Under the pieces are notes generated by a model. It saw only the letters and a list, made by a program, of their open reading frames with translations, was not told the origin of the DNA and ran no database searches. Shown here piece after piece: positions 7,411 through 15,116 of a stretch of DNA of 23,945 nucleotides (position 1 is the stretch's first letter; each line of letters begins with the position of its first letter). The position numbers and the translations under genes were made by a program. The DNA comes from a virus, in the IMG/VR virus record IMGVR_UViG_3300027763_000239, positions 1 through 23,945 of that record. One strand, given 5' to 3'.

Positions 7411-7956
7411 TCACCCATGAAATATGGGATCGGGAACATTTTTTCTGCTTAACTGCCTTAGACCATCACCTTCAATGTCAGTTAGATTTCTGCCTGAACT
7501 GTCTGTTCCCTGAAGTTGTTCAACTTGGACTCTGATCTTCTCAGCCTCCTCATTGGGTGCCTCATGGTGCATCTGTAACATAACGTCTTGATAAATATCC
7601 ATAGGTAATTTATACAAGATCATTTCATTACAGGCAATAAAACCAATGTGCTCTCCTGCTTTGACTTTGTAGTTCTCGAAATGAGGCATCTCATCTGCTT
7701 TCACAGCGACATAACCTAATCTCATACGCTTATCAATGCTATCGTAGCTATTGGTAGTTGACAGCCAACACAGATGCCACCCCGGCATCTCAGGTACTTT
7801 GGGTAAAGCACTCTGTGTCCATTCCTCACTCCACATCTTGCGACGCTCCTGTGCACTCATGAACTTCTCTTCTGGAGGTTGTCTAGTGGTATCCTGACTA
7901 GCACGACTTTCACGACCACCTGCATTGAGAGATTTTTTTAAACGAGATTCAGTCAT
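7411..7956 (-). CDS. Conserved phage protein of unknown function in the head module, 181 aa
   Basis: No named family is recognised. The first 50 residues are charged and probably flexible (RESRASQDTTRQPPEEK). The core at residues 57-120 is compact (MPGWHLCWLSTTNSYDSIDK, then RLGYVAVKADEMPHF, then HIGFIACNEMILYKLP). A helical Glu-rich segment follows, and the protein ends DPIFHG. It sits between the probable scaffold and decoration genes, so an assembly or minor head role is likely (inference). AAGGAA before the ATG at 7956 overlaps the scaffold stop codon, which suggests coupled translation. Confidence 0.75.
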   Translation of the reverse strand: MTESRLKKSLNAGGRESRASQDTTRQPPEEKFMSAQERRKMWSEEWTQSALPKVPEMPGWHLCWLSTTNSYDSIDKRMRLGYVAVKADEMPHFENYKVKAGEHIGFIACNEMILYKLPMDIYQDVMLQMHHEAPNEEAEKIRVQVEQLQGTDSSGRNLTDIEGDGLRQLSRKNVPDPIFHG

Positions 7957-7967
7957 TGTTTGATTCC

Positions 7968-8918
7968 TTAGTTAGTGTTGTTTCTAGCTTCTTGGGCATA
8001 TCGCTTGATCATCTTGGCTCTCTTCTGAGGATCATCCCAGAAACCTGCATCTTTCATCGCTCGAACCTGTTCAGGTCTTAGCGTGATTTGAGTTCGGTTA
8101 GAAGAACCATTAACAGTCTCACGTCCAGTGCCAGTTTGAACACTCCTTGGTCTCTTAACAGACGGTCTCACGTCCATATCGTCATTGTATCTAGGGTTCA
8201 TACGCTTTGACAAGCGATTGTCCAACTCTTCCCAATATTCTGAGTCAGCAGGATTCCAACCCTCTTTGACGAGGTCTTCGTCAATTACTTTGGCGATTCT
8301 TGAATCAGTATCCCCACCATTGGGGTTATACCAAGAATTCCTCTCCATCCAGTCAGAAGCGTGTCTCTGTACTTTAGGATCAGGAATGTTGTTAGTTTGC
8401 TGTGGCCTGACCTGAGCATCTTTAAAGCCTTTTAGGTCTCTAATGGCTGTCCTAGTCTCGTCCCACATTTCTTGGGCTTTATTGAAGGCATCCCCATCGC
8501 TTACTTGCATAGCCTCAGACATCTTCATCTTGGCATACTGCAATCTAAGCTCTTGGTCTTCAATAGCCTTGTCTATACGAGCTAAATCTGCACTGTGGGT
8601 CTTGTGCTCCACCACTGCTAGACGCTCCATAAGAGCCTCGTTTTGTCTTCTAAGAAGGCTTAGTTGGGCTTCCTTCTCACTTGAAGTGGCCTTGGCTATC
8701 TCCTTCTTGTACCTACGCTTGGCTCGTCTAGCATCACGAATAGCTTGGGTGTCATCAGGATGGTCTTCTCCACCATCATCAGGAACTGCTCCACCCTCAG
8801 CCTTTTGCTCTTGCTGTTCTTCCTCAGGCACTAAATCCTCAGGAAGATCGACTACTGCTGAACCATCAACCTCTTCTTTTACGTTAATGTCTAGCTTTTC
8901 TGTTGTTTCTGTGCTCAT
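7968..8918 (-). CDS. Probable capsid scaffolding protein, 316 aa
   Basis: It has the usual layout of a phage scaffold. An acidic N-terminus (residues 1-57) comes first. A long charged coiled coil (about 58-165, with SLLRRQNEALMERLAVVEHK) follows. A low-complexity linker comes next, and then a basic helical C-terminus (RPEQVRAMKDAGFWDDPQKR, residues 282-301). Scaffolds often bind coat protein through such a C-terminal helix pair. The gene is between portal and capsid, the expected place. Residues 18-28 (DGSAVVDLPED) nearly match residues 24-34 of the portal. The start overlaps the previous stop as ATGA. The call is from architecture and position, not from a family signature. Confidence 0.75.
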   Translation of the reverse strand: MSTETTEKLDINVKEEVDGSAVVDLPEDLVPEEEQQEQKAEGGAVPDDGGEDHPDDTQAIRDARRAKRRYKKEIAKATSSEKEAQLSLLRRQNEALMERLAVVEHKTHSADLARIDKAIEDQELRLQYAKMKMSEAMQVSDGDAFNKAQEMWDETRTAIRDLKGFKDAQVRPQQTNNIPDPKVQRHASDWMERNSWYNPNGGDTDSRIAKVIDEDLVKEGWNPADSEYWEELDNRLSKRMNPRYNDDMDVRPSVKRPRSVQTGTGRETVNGSSNRTQITLRPEQVRAMKDAGFWDDPQKRAKMIKRYAQEARNNTN

Positions 8919-9346
8919 ATGAACGCCCTCATTGCTAGTGGATCACAAGTTACTTTGGCAATGACTTCATGGTCATTGAGGATCATAAACAAGGCTTTGT
9001 CCTCGTCTTGCTCACCCTCAACTTCAACTTCCCACCTGTCACCACCCCATTTAGGGACACGAATGTAGTCTCCAACCTCGCACCATGAGCCTTCAGGCCA
9101 ACCTTGCATAGTGTCTCGGTTTTTGAATGCCAGAGGGCCAATGTGGATGACCTTAGCTACCATGTTTTGCCACTTTTCAGTCTCTTTGGTCTCTGAAACC
9201 AAAATGATCCCTGCACTAGTCGTTCTCGTCTTAGTCCTTCTGAGTTGAACTAAGATTCTTCCACCTAATGGCTTCGCTCCGGGATCTACAACTGGAAAGG
9301 CCCAATTTATCTCAGCTTCGCTAGAAGCTACCGTGCTATCGCTCAT
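8915..9346 (-). CDS. GroES-like co-chaperonin, 143 aa
   Basis: The sequence fits the GroES fold in order. A first strand (PLGGRILVQLRR, residues 26-37) is followed by a mobile-loop segment (RTTSAGIILVSE, 41-52). A strand (MVAKVIHIGP, 62-71) comes next, then a turn leading to EVGDYIRVPKWGGD (90-103), and a closing strand pair (ALFMILNDHEVIAKV, 118-132). In GroES the mobile loop carries a hydrophobic tripeptide that binds GroEL; here GIIL at 46-49 takes its place. It probably caps host GroEL to fold phage proteins such as capsid, as T4 gp31 does. At 143 residues it is longer than typical bacterial GroES, with extra N-terminal and 72-88 segments. It overlaps both neighbours by 11 and 4 bases. 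Confidence 0.82.
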   Translation of the reverse strand: MSDSTVASSEAEINWAFPVVDPGAKPLGGRILVQLRRTKTRTTSAGIILVSETKETEKWQNMVAKVIHIGPLAFKNRDTMQGWPEGSWCEVGDYIRVPKWGGDRWEVEVEGEQDEDKALFMILNDHEVIAKVTCDPLAMRAFI

Positions 9347-9530
9347 TCTCTTTTTCCTCTTCTTGTGTTAACAAGTTGTTAATGGCATCCAAAACTTCTT
9401 GGTGCCCCAAATAAATACCCACCATACGTTGGTACGCTTCCCATGTAGAAGCATTTCCTGCTCCAAGAGAAAAAGCTATTTCAGCTTGGCGTACCTTAAT
9501 GACGCTGATGACTTGAGATATAGAGATCAT
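9336..9530 (-). CDS. Hypothetical 64-aa protein upstream of the co-chaperonin gene
   Basis: A short, mostly helical protein (MISISQVISVIKVRQAEIAF, ending LLTQEEEKENER) with no recognised family. The first part is amphipathic and the C-terminus very acidic. Its ATG directly abuts the stop codon of the previous 50-aa gene, and no good ribosome binding site is seen, so translation is probably coupled. The following co-chaperonin gene starts 11 bases before this stop. Tight packing on both sides supports that it is a real gene. Function unknown. Confidence 0.7.
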   Translation of the reverse strand: MISISQVISVIKVRQAEIAFSLGAGNASTWEAYQRMVGIYLGHQEVLDAINNLLTQEEEKENER

Positions 9531-9683
9531 TTATTTTTTCTTTGCTTGTGCTAGTCCTCCTTGTGGTTTAGCAGGCTTTGAATCGCCCTTGCCCTTTAAA
9601 GATGTGCCATCAAGTTTCTCGCCCATAGCCATACGCTTGTGTTGACGAACTAATTCGCCTTTTTGCTCTGCATCGTTAGACAT
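9531..9683 (-). CDS. Small basic 50-aa protein following the portal gene
   Basis: A short open frame, ATG at 9683 to TAA at 9531, begins MSNDAEQKGELVRQHKRMAM and ends PAKPQGGLAQAKKK. It is very Lys-rich and has no cysteine. AGGAGG five bases before the ATG, inside the end of the portal gene, is a strong start signal. The gene overlaps the portal stop by 8 bases and is followed directly by the next ATG, so it fills what would otherwise be a 145-base gap. The PQGGL segment is only loosely like the KGG motif. Function unknown; a small virion or DNA-contact protein is possible. Confidence 0.75.
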   Translation of the reverse strand: MSNDAEQKGELVRQHKRMAMGEKLDGTSLKGKGDSKPAKPQGGLAQAKKK

Positions 9684-12234
9684 TTTGTCCTCCTAGAAAG
9701 TTCTGAGCTTGGTTTTCAAGTCCCAGTGCAGTTTTTGCCTGCTCGTGTTGCAATTTGCCCCCCTCATGGGTCAATTTTGCAGATTCAATACGTTCTTTGG
9801 TGAGGTTATCCTCAGCACTCATAGCTAAATCCATCTGTTTTTCAGCCATAAACTTGTCAGCATCAGCTTTAAGCTTGGCTTGAGCCAAAGATTGGTCTGA
9901 CTGAAGCCTTGCTTGAGCCATTTGTGCGTCAATTTGGTCTTTTTGTGCTCTACGCTGTGTTTCAGCCATAGAAGTCTGTACCAAAGCCTGTGCATCAGCA
10001 TCCATTGGTGGTTGTGCTTGCTGTTTCAACTGCTGTATTTGTTGCATTATCTGTTGGAAGATGGGCATAACATGGGCAAAGGTCTGCTCAGAGTCTTGTT
10101 GGACGTGTTGAGAGGCCAATGCATACAGTTTGTCAGCCTTGGGAGTGACCTTAGGATCATCGTAGTCCACTTCTTTGCCTCTCAAGGCCTTCTCAACGTA
10201 CTCATTCATCCTAGACTGGTACCACATACCAAAGTGCTCTTGCATATGGGTAACCATAGGCTGTATCAAAGCAGGCATGATCAAGGGATTGGCACCACCA
10301 AACACTGGGTTTTGGTAGAAATCTAAGTGACTCTGGATGTGAGCTAAGTGATCTTGCTCCTCATATGCTTTTGCAGGATGACCAGTCATCATCAAGACGT
10401 TCTCTTGTGAGCTATTGATCATGTCCTCTACAGGCTCCATGACCATTAACTCATTGATCTGAGGTATCTTCATTTGCTTCAAGAATCTCTCAAGCACAGC
10501 CTTTTGGTTGAATGCTTGGGGATACTGAGCCATGATAGACATCACAGCCTGAGTCTGAGCCATTCTCTGGGTTTCTGAGAATATGTGAGGGTCAGAGACT
10601 GGTATAACGTCAGTGTTACGCTTGAAGTCATCTCTGTGGATGTCCAAGTCAGCGACCATCTCGCCTCGTCTTTGGTCATCTAGATACCATCTGTTCAGTC
10701 TACCTAATACCTTTAGGACACGAGCCTGTGACTCATGTAGTCTGGCATGGATAGCTGAGTAGACATGGGCACCCTGTTCAATAAGGGCTTGGGCAGTACC
10801 TACAGGCATATTGTTGGTAGCGTCTGCAATCTTCTCTTCTGAGGTGGACACCACCCCTTTAGCCGCATTTGTGAGCCAACCCAACAACTCCATCAGCACT
10901 GGGCTAGGAGGGTTAAAGGGCATGGGCATGGCTATCTTGCGTACATCGTCAACGCCGGGTGCCCCCTCGATCTCAGCCACTTGAGTGACCTCCACCTGTT
11001 GTGTCTGCCCAGACATCCTAGCACCCTTGATTTTCAACATCGTTGCTGAGTTGTTGATATGTGCAGAGTCTAGGAGGGCACGAAGGGAGCCTGTTAGAGC
11101 CGCAGACAAGCCCCCAATCAGATGGGGTAGTCCAATAGCATAGGCACCACGCCAAGGTATAAACTTAAACTCTACAAGCCAATCCAACTTGGTCATTGTC
11201 TCATCACCCTCTTCCCAGTTACGATAGAGGCCAACACATTTTTGATCTAACTCGTCCACCATCATGATGTAGGGTGCAGTCTCGCCATCAGAACGCTTGT
11301 CCTCATCTAGCTCTAACCATGTGTAGATGTGGAAGACGTTCCTAACTCCATCCTCATTGTCTTGGAACTTCTTACCTTCGATCTTGGTGTTGGCCTTCTC
11401 AGCGTAGCTCATCTCAGGCTCTGCAGAAGCTCTGATCAAGCTAATGTCTCTATAAAGACCTGAATCTACCCTGCGTTGGAACTCCCAAGAGGTAATGGTA
11501 TTGACCTCTGTTATCCTTTGGGCTGTGTAGAAGTTGCCTGAGGCATAAGGTAGGTAGATGTTATCTATAGGCACAAACTCTGTACAGGGACGTTTTTTGC
11601 CTTCGTCGTACCACATTTTGAGGTACTGTGAACCACCAAGAGGAAGTTGGGTCAGTAACTGCTCTTGTTCGTCCCTGAACTCTTCGATCTGCTCTGTTAA
11701 CTGCCAGTTCATGTAGTCACGCTTACGCTCTGCTACTTCAACTTTCTTCTTGTCAACGTCACCAATAATCTTTGTTCTAGTTGGGCCATCTGGTGGGAAC
11801 ATCTCCTTGATGGCTCTGGAGGCAAAGTCCACACAAGCTTCAGCCATAATGGGATGGACAACCTTGGAGGCTCCTAGGAAGTTAGCCCCTCCGGGGGCAT
11901 CTTTACCCAGTCCAGTCCTTTTCAACCCCTCTTCGTATTGTTTGTCTCGCTCCTCACGACTCTGCTTGTCGTTCTCTACGAGGTCTATGTAACGCATGGC
12001 TATACGGTTTAATTCATAGGGGTCAAACTCCTCAGCCAAGTTCTGGTAGAAGTCCTCATCCTCTTCAGGGCCTTGGTAGTCATCAGTGGTGATGATTGCA
12101 GAGCCATCAGGCAGTTCCTCGATGTCCATCTCCTCTTCAGGAAGGTCAACAGTGACGCTACCATCCTCTGCAGGCTCAGACACTCCATCAACAAAGCGTT
12201 GAAAGTCTTGTTCAATTGGCATTTCAGTAGCCAT
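9676..12234 (-). CDS. Portal protein, 852 aa
   Basis: The portal forms the DNA gate at one head vertex and docks terminase and adaptor. Segments typical of portals of short-tailed phages appear in order. These include KVVHPIMAEACVDFASRAIK (residues 124-143), an LPLGGSQYLKMWYD stretch (197-210), EFVPIDNIYLPYASGNFYTA (219-238) and a central helical core with GVVSTSEEKIADATNNMPVG. The C-terminal 160 residues are Gln- and Ala-rich coiled coil, as in the barrel of P22-type portals. The first 70 residues are very acidic, with two DGS motifs at 24-26 and 43-45; DGSVTVDLPEE closely matches the scaffold N-terminus. At 852 residues it is long for the family. AAGGA precedes the ATG, and the gene begins two bases after the 959-aa gene ends. 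Confidence 0.88.
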   Translation of the reverse strand: MATEMPIEQDFQRFVDGVSEPAEDGSVTVDLPEEEMDIEELPDGSAIITTDDYQGPEEDEDFYQNLAEEFDPYELNRIAMRYIDLVENDKQSREERDKQYEEGLKRTGLGKDAPGGANFLGASKVVHPIMAEACVDFASRAIKEMFPPDGPTRTKIIGDVDKKKVEVAERKRDYMNWQLTEQIEEFRDEQEQLLTQLPLGGSQYLKMWYDEGKKRPCTEFVPIDNIYLPYASGNFYTAQRITEVNTITSWEFQRRVDSGLYRDISLIRASAEPEMSYAEKANTKIEGKKFQDNEDGVRNVFHIYTWLELDEDKRSDGETAPYIMMVDELDQKCVGLYRNWEEGDETMTKLDWLVEFKFIPWRGAYAIGLPHLIGGLSAALTGSLRALLDSAHINNSATMLKIKGARMSGQTQQVEVTQVAEIEGAPGVDDVRKIAMPMPFNPPSPVLMELLGWLTNAAKGVVSTSEEKIADATNNMPVGTAQALIEQGAHVYSAIHARLHESQARVLKVLGRLNRWYLDDQRRGEMVADLDIHRDDFKRNTDVIPVSDPHIFSETQRMAQTQAVMSIMAQYPQAFNQKAVLERFLKQMKIPQINELMVMEPVEDMINSSQENVLMMTGHPAKAYEEQDHLAHIQSHLDFYQNPVFGGANPLIMPALIQPMVTHMQEHFGMWYQSRMNEYVEKALRGKEVDYDDPKVTPKADKLYALASQHVQQDSEQTFAHVMPIFQQIMQQIQQLKQQAQPPMDADAQALVQTSMAETQRRAQKDQIDAQMAQARLQSDQSLAQAKLKADADKFMAEKQMDLAMSAEDNLTKERIESAKLTHEGGKLQHEQAKTALGLENQAQNFLGGQNV
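9689..9694 (-). promoter_or_regulatory. Strong ribosome binding site deciding the start of the 50-aa gene
   Basis: AGGAGG on the minus strand lies five bases before the ATG at 9683 and inside the last codons of the portal gene. It is the main evidence that the short frame is translated. Confidence 0.75.
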
Positions 12235-12236
12235 AG

Positions 12237-15116
12237 TTATTTCCTTTTAATCCAAGTATCTGGAGTCATATGGTGCTTTGCAACAAAGTCATCATGTAAT
12301 TTCTGGGGAGGTATCTTATGCTCTTTAGATATGTGAGCCATAAGCTTGTCTATAGAGTGGTAGTCAGTCTTGGTCAAGGCAGGTAGGTTAGTCTCTAGGT
12401 TTTGTACAGCACCACCACTTGCCATCTTTCTAATAGCTCCACCTTTGGCTTTGCTAAGTTTTACGCCTTCTACATCTGAACCTTTAGGAGCGACTAATAG
12501 TTTTTCGTAGACATCATGCACTGGACTATTTTTGTTTATTTGCATTTGGCCTACAACATCACCAACACCAAATACATCACCCACGCTTCTAGGACGCAAA
12601 GTAGGGTTAGACCCTGTGCCAAGGTTATTCAATAGCACTGGAGAGGCATAATCAGTTCCTAAGCCATAGGCATGGCCCATTCCTGCTTTGTCTACAGTTG
12701 CAATAAATCCAAGTTCATTCAGAATTGAATCTCCTCCTGTTGGTTTGTATTTGCCTTGCTTGAGTAAATTGGAATTGGTGAATGAGCCTTGGTCTCTAGG
12801 CAAAGATTCCATGCCAGTAACTCCACCACTGGTCATTACTGGTCTATTAGTAATAGGATTAATAGCAACGCCGACATCATTGTGAATTTGATTGTCCAAT
12901 ATCAAACCAGTTTTGGGATCAACAAATGCACCTGAATGAAAGTCTTCACGTTTCATGTTGTTAACTTGGAGTACTTTTTCAACTAATGGCTGTACATGAG
13001 GATTTTCTTTGGGCTTAGTAAACCACCTATTGGGCATAGGTATTACAGATTGACGATTAGGAGTTTGAACTTTGTCAATTAGTCCAGACAATTCAGGTGC
13101 CTCAGCCTTATACAATCCACGAACCGTATGAGCAAGCTCAGGTGTTTCAGCCAATAGTTTAGTGATTTCTGCTTTAGTTAAAGGAGGTGCTCTATCAAAC
13201 TTTGTTGGTATTCCTTTAGTGGCACCCATCATGCCAACCCCTGCAGGGTTGAAGGCCATAGCCAACTCTTCAGCAGTAGGAGCTTTCATGTCAGCAAAGT
13301 AAGCCCTTGGATCTGTTACCAGTTGTTTAGCACCCTCATACATCTTTGAGGGAAAATTAGCTATAGCCTTTAAGTTAGCTGTCAAATCTTCTATGGGCGT
13401 AAATGGCTCTGTAGGTTTGTTGGCTTGTGCTTTGAGCCATTGGCTAGGCGTGAGCTTGGTATCGTCTTCAGCACCACCACCTTTCATTTTTTTGTCTGCC
13501 AGTTCCATAAACATGGTGTCAGGGTTATTACTGATAGACACACTTCCACCACGTTTCATCTCTGGCTCAGGTTGTGCTAAGTTGACTGCCTCTGCACCTC
13601 CTAACGGTATACCAATCTGTTGGTAAAGAGGTAAGCCTTTCTGGGTGACTTCGTTCTTGAGTGAGGGTGTAAGGTCAAACGTGTGCAGACTTGGAGAGGT
13701 TTTTTGTGTCCAATCTGATGTAATTTTTTGTTGTTGCTCAACAGGCAGAGCTTTAAACATTTCTGGCGTTAAATCAGCATGGTCAAGCATATTGTTAAAT
13801 TCGCTTGCTAACTGTGGGCTAGAAGGCATACCATGCATTTTAACTTGAGCACCATGAGGACTGCCTAGCTTGTTCAGGTAATCAGGCAACATCTTGTCGT
13901 AGAAGCCCTTCATGCCTTCGCCACCAACTTCAAGGTTTTGTCCTGTTAAAGATCGCAATGTTCCTTGTGGCTGTTGTGCAAGCAATTTTTCTGTTGCTTC
14001 TTTTCCTATCAATTCAGGCAAATCTTCAGGCCAAATACCAGTGCGTTTTATTACTTCTTTTCCATTATGGTCATATGCTACTAAGTTGGTACCAGACAAG
14101 TGCAACTCATTAATGTGTTTAGCCAAACTGTAACGCTTTGCTTGCTCGGATCCGGGCGTTATGGCTAACCTGTCATACCCATTCTCAGTAGCGTAGTTGA
14201 TCAGTTTCTTGAGTGCTACCTCGTGCCAGTTCTTTTTGAATGGAGCGTCAGGAACTAAGTTTGTGTCGTGGATTGTGCCAAACCCATAAGGATTTGTTTC
14301 AGTTCTTTCTGTTTTTTTATATGGTGGTTTGTACCCATGTTCACGTCCCTTTTGGTGCCAATCAGACTGTAGTTCCTCAAGGTGCAATACCTTCTCACCA
14401 TTGGGGCCTGATCTGTCAGATACCCTCATGTGAGCTAAGATGTTTGGCTCTGAAAAATGGCCTGAAGTAAATTCATCGCCTTCACCTTTAGGTAACTTTA
14501 ATAGAATTTCACGATAGTTTTGACCATTAGGTAATGCATATTCACCATACCTAGTATTGTCTTCAAGAACACCGTTTAACCTTTGTTGTCTGTCATACAG
14601 AACTTCCATCTCATCAGATAATTGATTAAATAATCTTTTTTGACCATTGGCTTTGGCCTCTAACATTCTTGCATTAACATCATTAACTGTTTGGGAAAGA
14701 CTATGATTGGTAGACTTTTCGCTTCTATTAAGCAAATCAACCATGTAGTTGTATTGATAAGGATCAAGTTCACCACTATTGTGCGCTTCAATCATCTCTT
14801 TCAAATGTTTGGATTCTGTTGGATACAACTCTCTATGTTCACCAGAACCAAGTATCTTTTCTTCAATAGAAGGGTTAGCTTTGGACTGGATAGCCTTAAC
14901 AATCTCTTCTTTGTTGACCTTAGGCATATTGGCTAGAACCTTGTCTATGCCACGCTCTTTGATCTCTGTAGGCTTAACACCCTTGGTCTTTTCTATTTCC
15001 CTTAGGAACTCAGCACCAGTGCCCTTAGGACGTGCCAGAGCCTCTACAGCCTCGTCTAAGGTAGAACGCAATGGTTTAGCCTTGGCTCCCTTAGCTAGTA
15101 GTCCTAGTACGCTCAT
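12237..15116 (-). CDS. Large polyvalent-like protein, 959 aa, with KGG cassette
   Basis: This is a multidomain protein. Residues about 200-430 carry a pattern I know from very large phage proteins: LEELQSDWHQKGREHGY (W253, H254), VPDAPFKKNW (288-297), NGYDRLAITPGSEQAKRY and GGEGMKGFYDKMLPDYLNKL (398-417). Its activity is unknown to me. Residues 520-624 form a cassette that matches residues 1466-1570 of the preceding 1987-aa protein, 93 of 105 by eye. A unique region follows (DNQIHNDVGVAINPITNRPV, then DKAGMGHAYGLGTDY). Two further Gly-Gly motifs lie at 892-893 and 901-902, ahead of a small helical C-terminal domain that ends in KRK. The start overlaps the previous stop as ATGA. A virion-borne or host-delivered role is inference from its kind and place. 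Confidence 0.8.
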   Translation of the reverse strand: MSVLGLLAKGAKAKPLRSTLDEAVEALARPKGTGAEFLREIEKTKGVKPTEIKERGIDKVLANMPKVNKEEIVKAIQSKANPSIEEKILGSGEHRELYPTESKHLKEMIEAHNSGELDPYQYNYMVDLLNRSEKSTNHSLSQTVNDVNARMLEAKANGQKRLFNQLSDEMEVLYDRQQRLNGVLEDNTRYGEYALPNGQNYREILLKLPKGEGDEFTSGHFSEPNILAHMRVSDRSGPNGEKVLHLEELQSDWHQKGREHGYKPPYKKTERTETNPYGFGTIHDTNLVPDAPFKKNWHEVALKKLINYATENGYDRLAITPGSEQAKRYSLAKHINELHLSGTNLVAYDHNGKEVIKRTGIWPEDLPELIGKEATEKLLAQQPQGTLRSLTGQNLEVGGEGMKGFYDKMLPDYLNKLGSPHGAQVKMHGMPSSPQLASEFNNMLDHADLTPEMFKALPVEQQQKITSDWTQKTSPSLHTFDLTPSLKNEVTQKGLPLYQQIGIPLGGAEAVNLAQPEPEMKRGGSVSISNNPDTMFMELADKKMKGGGAEDDTKLTPSQWLKAQANKPTEPFTPIEDLTANLKAIANFPSKMYEGAKQLVTDPRAYFADMKAPTAEELAMAFNPAGVGMMGATKGIPTKFDRAPPLTKAEITKLLAETPELAHTVRGLYKAEAPELSGLIDKVQTPNRQSVIPMPNRWFTKPKENPHVQPLVEKVLQVNNMKREDFHSGAFVDPKTGLILDNQIHNDVGVAINPITNRPVMTSGGVTGMESLPRDQGSFTNSNLLKQGKYKPTGGDSILNELGFIATVDKAGMGHAYGLGTDYASPVLLNNLGTGSNPTLRPRSVGDVFGVGDVVGQMQINKNSPVHDVYEKLLVAPKGSDVEGVKLSKAKGGAIRKMASGGAVQNLETNLPALTKTDYHSIDKLMAHISKEHKIPPQKLHDDFVAKHHMTPDTWIKRK
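13245..13559 (-). repeat. Cassette copy 1 (in the 959-aa gene), direct repeat of 16367-16681
   Basis: This encodes 105 residues from MKRGGSVSISNN to AMAFNP. It is the same length as the copy at 16367-16681 and about 89 percent identical in protein by eye (93 of 105), with clear nucleotide similarity along its whole length. It starts with the KGG motif and contains LTPSQWL and PSKMYEGAKQLV. Confidence 0.9.

Noticed and set aside
8443-8922. 159-codon plus-strand frame opposite the scaffold gene
   Set aside because: Ser-, Leu- and Ala-rich mirror of a charged coiled-coil gene; the minus-strand frame fits the operon with an ATGA overlap.
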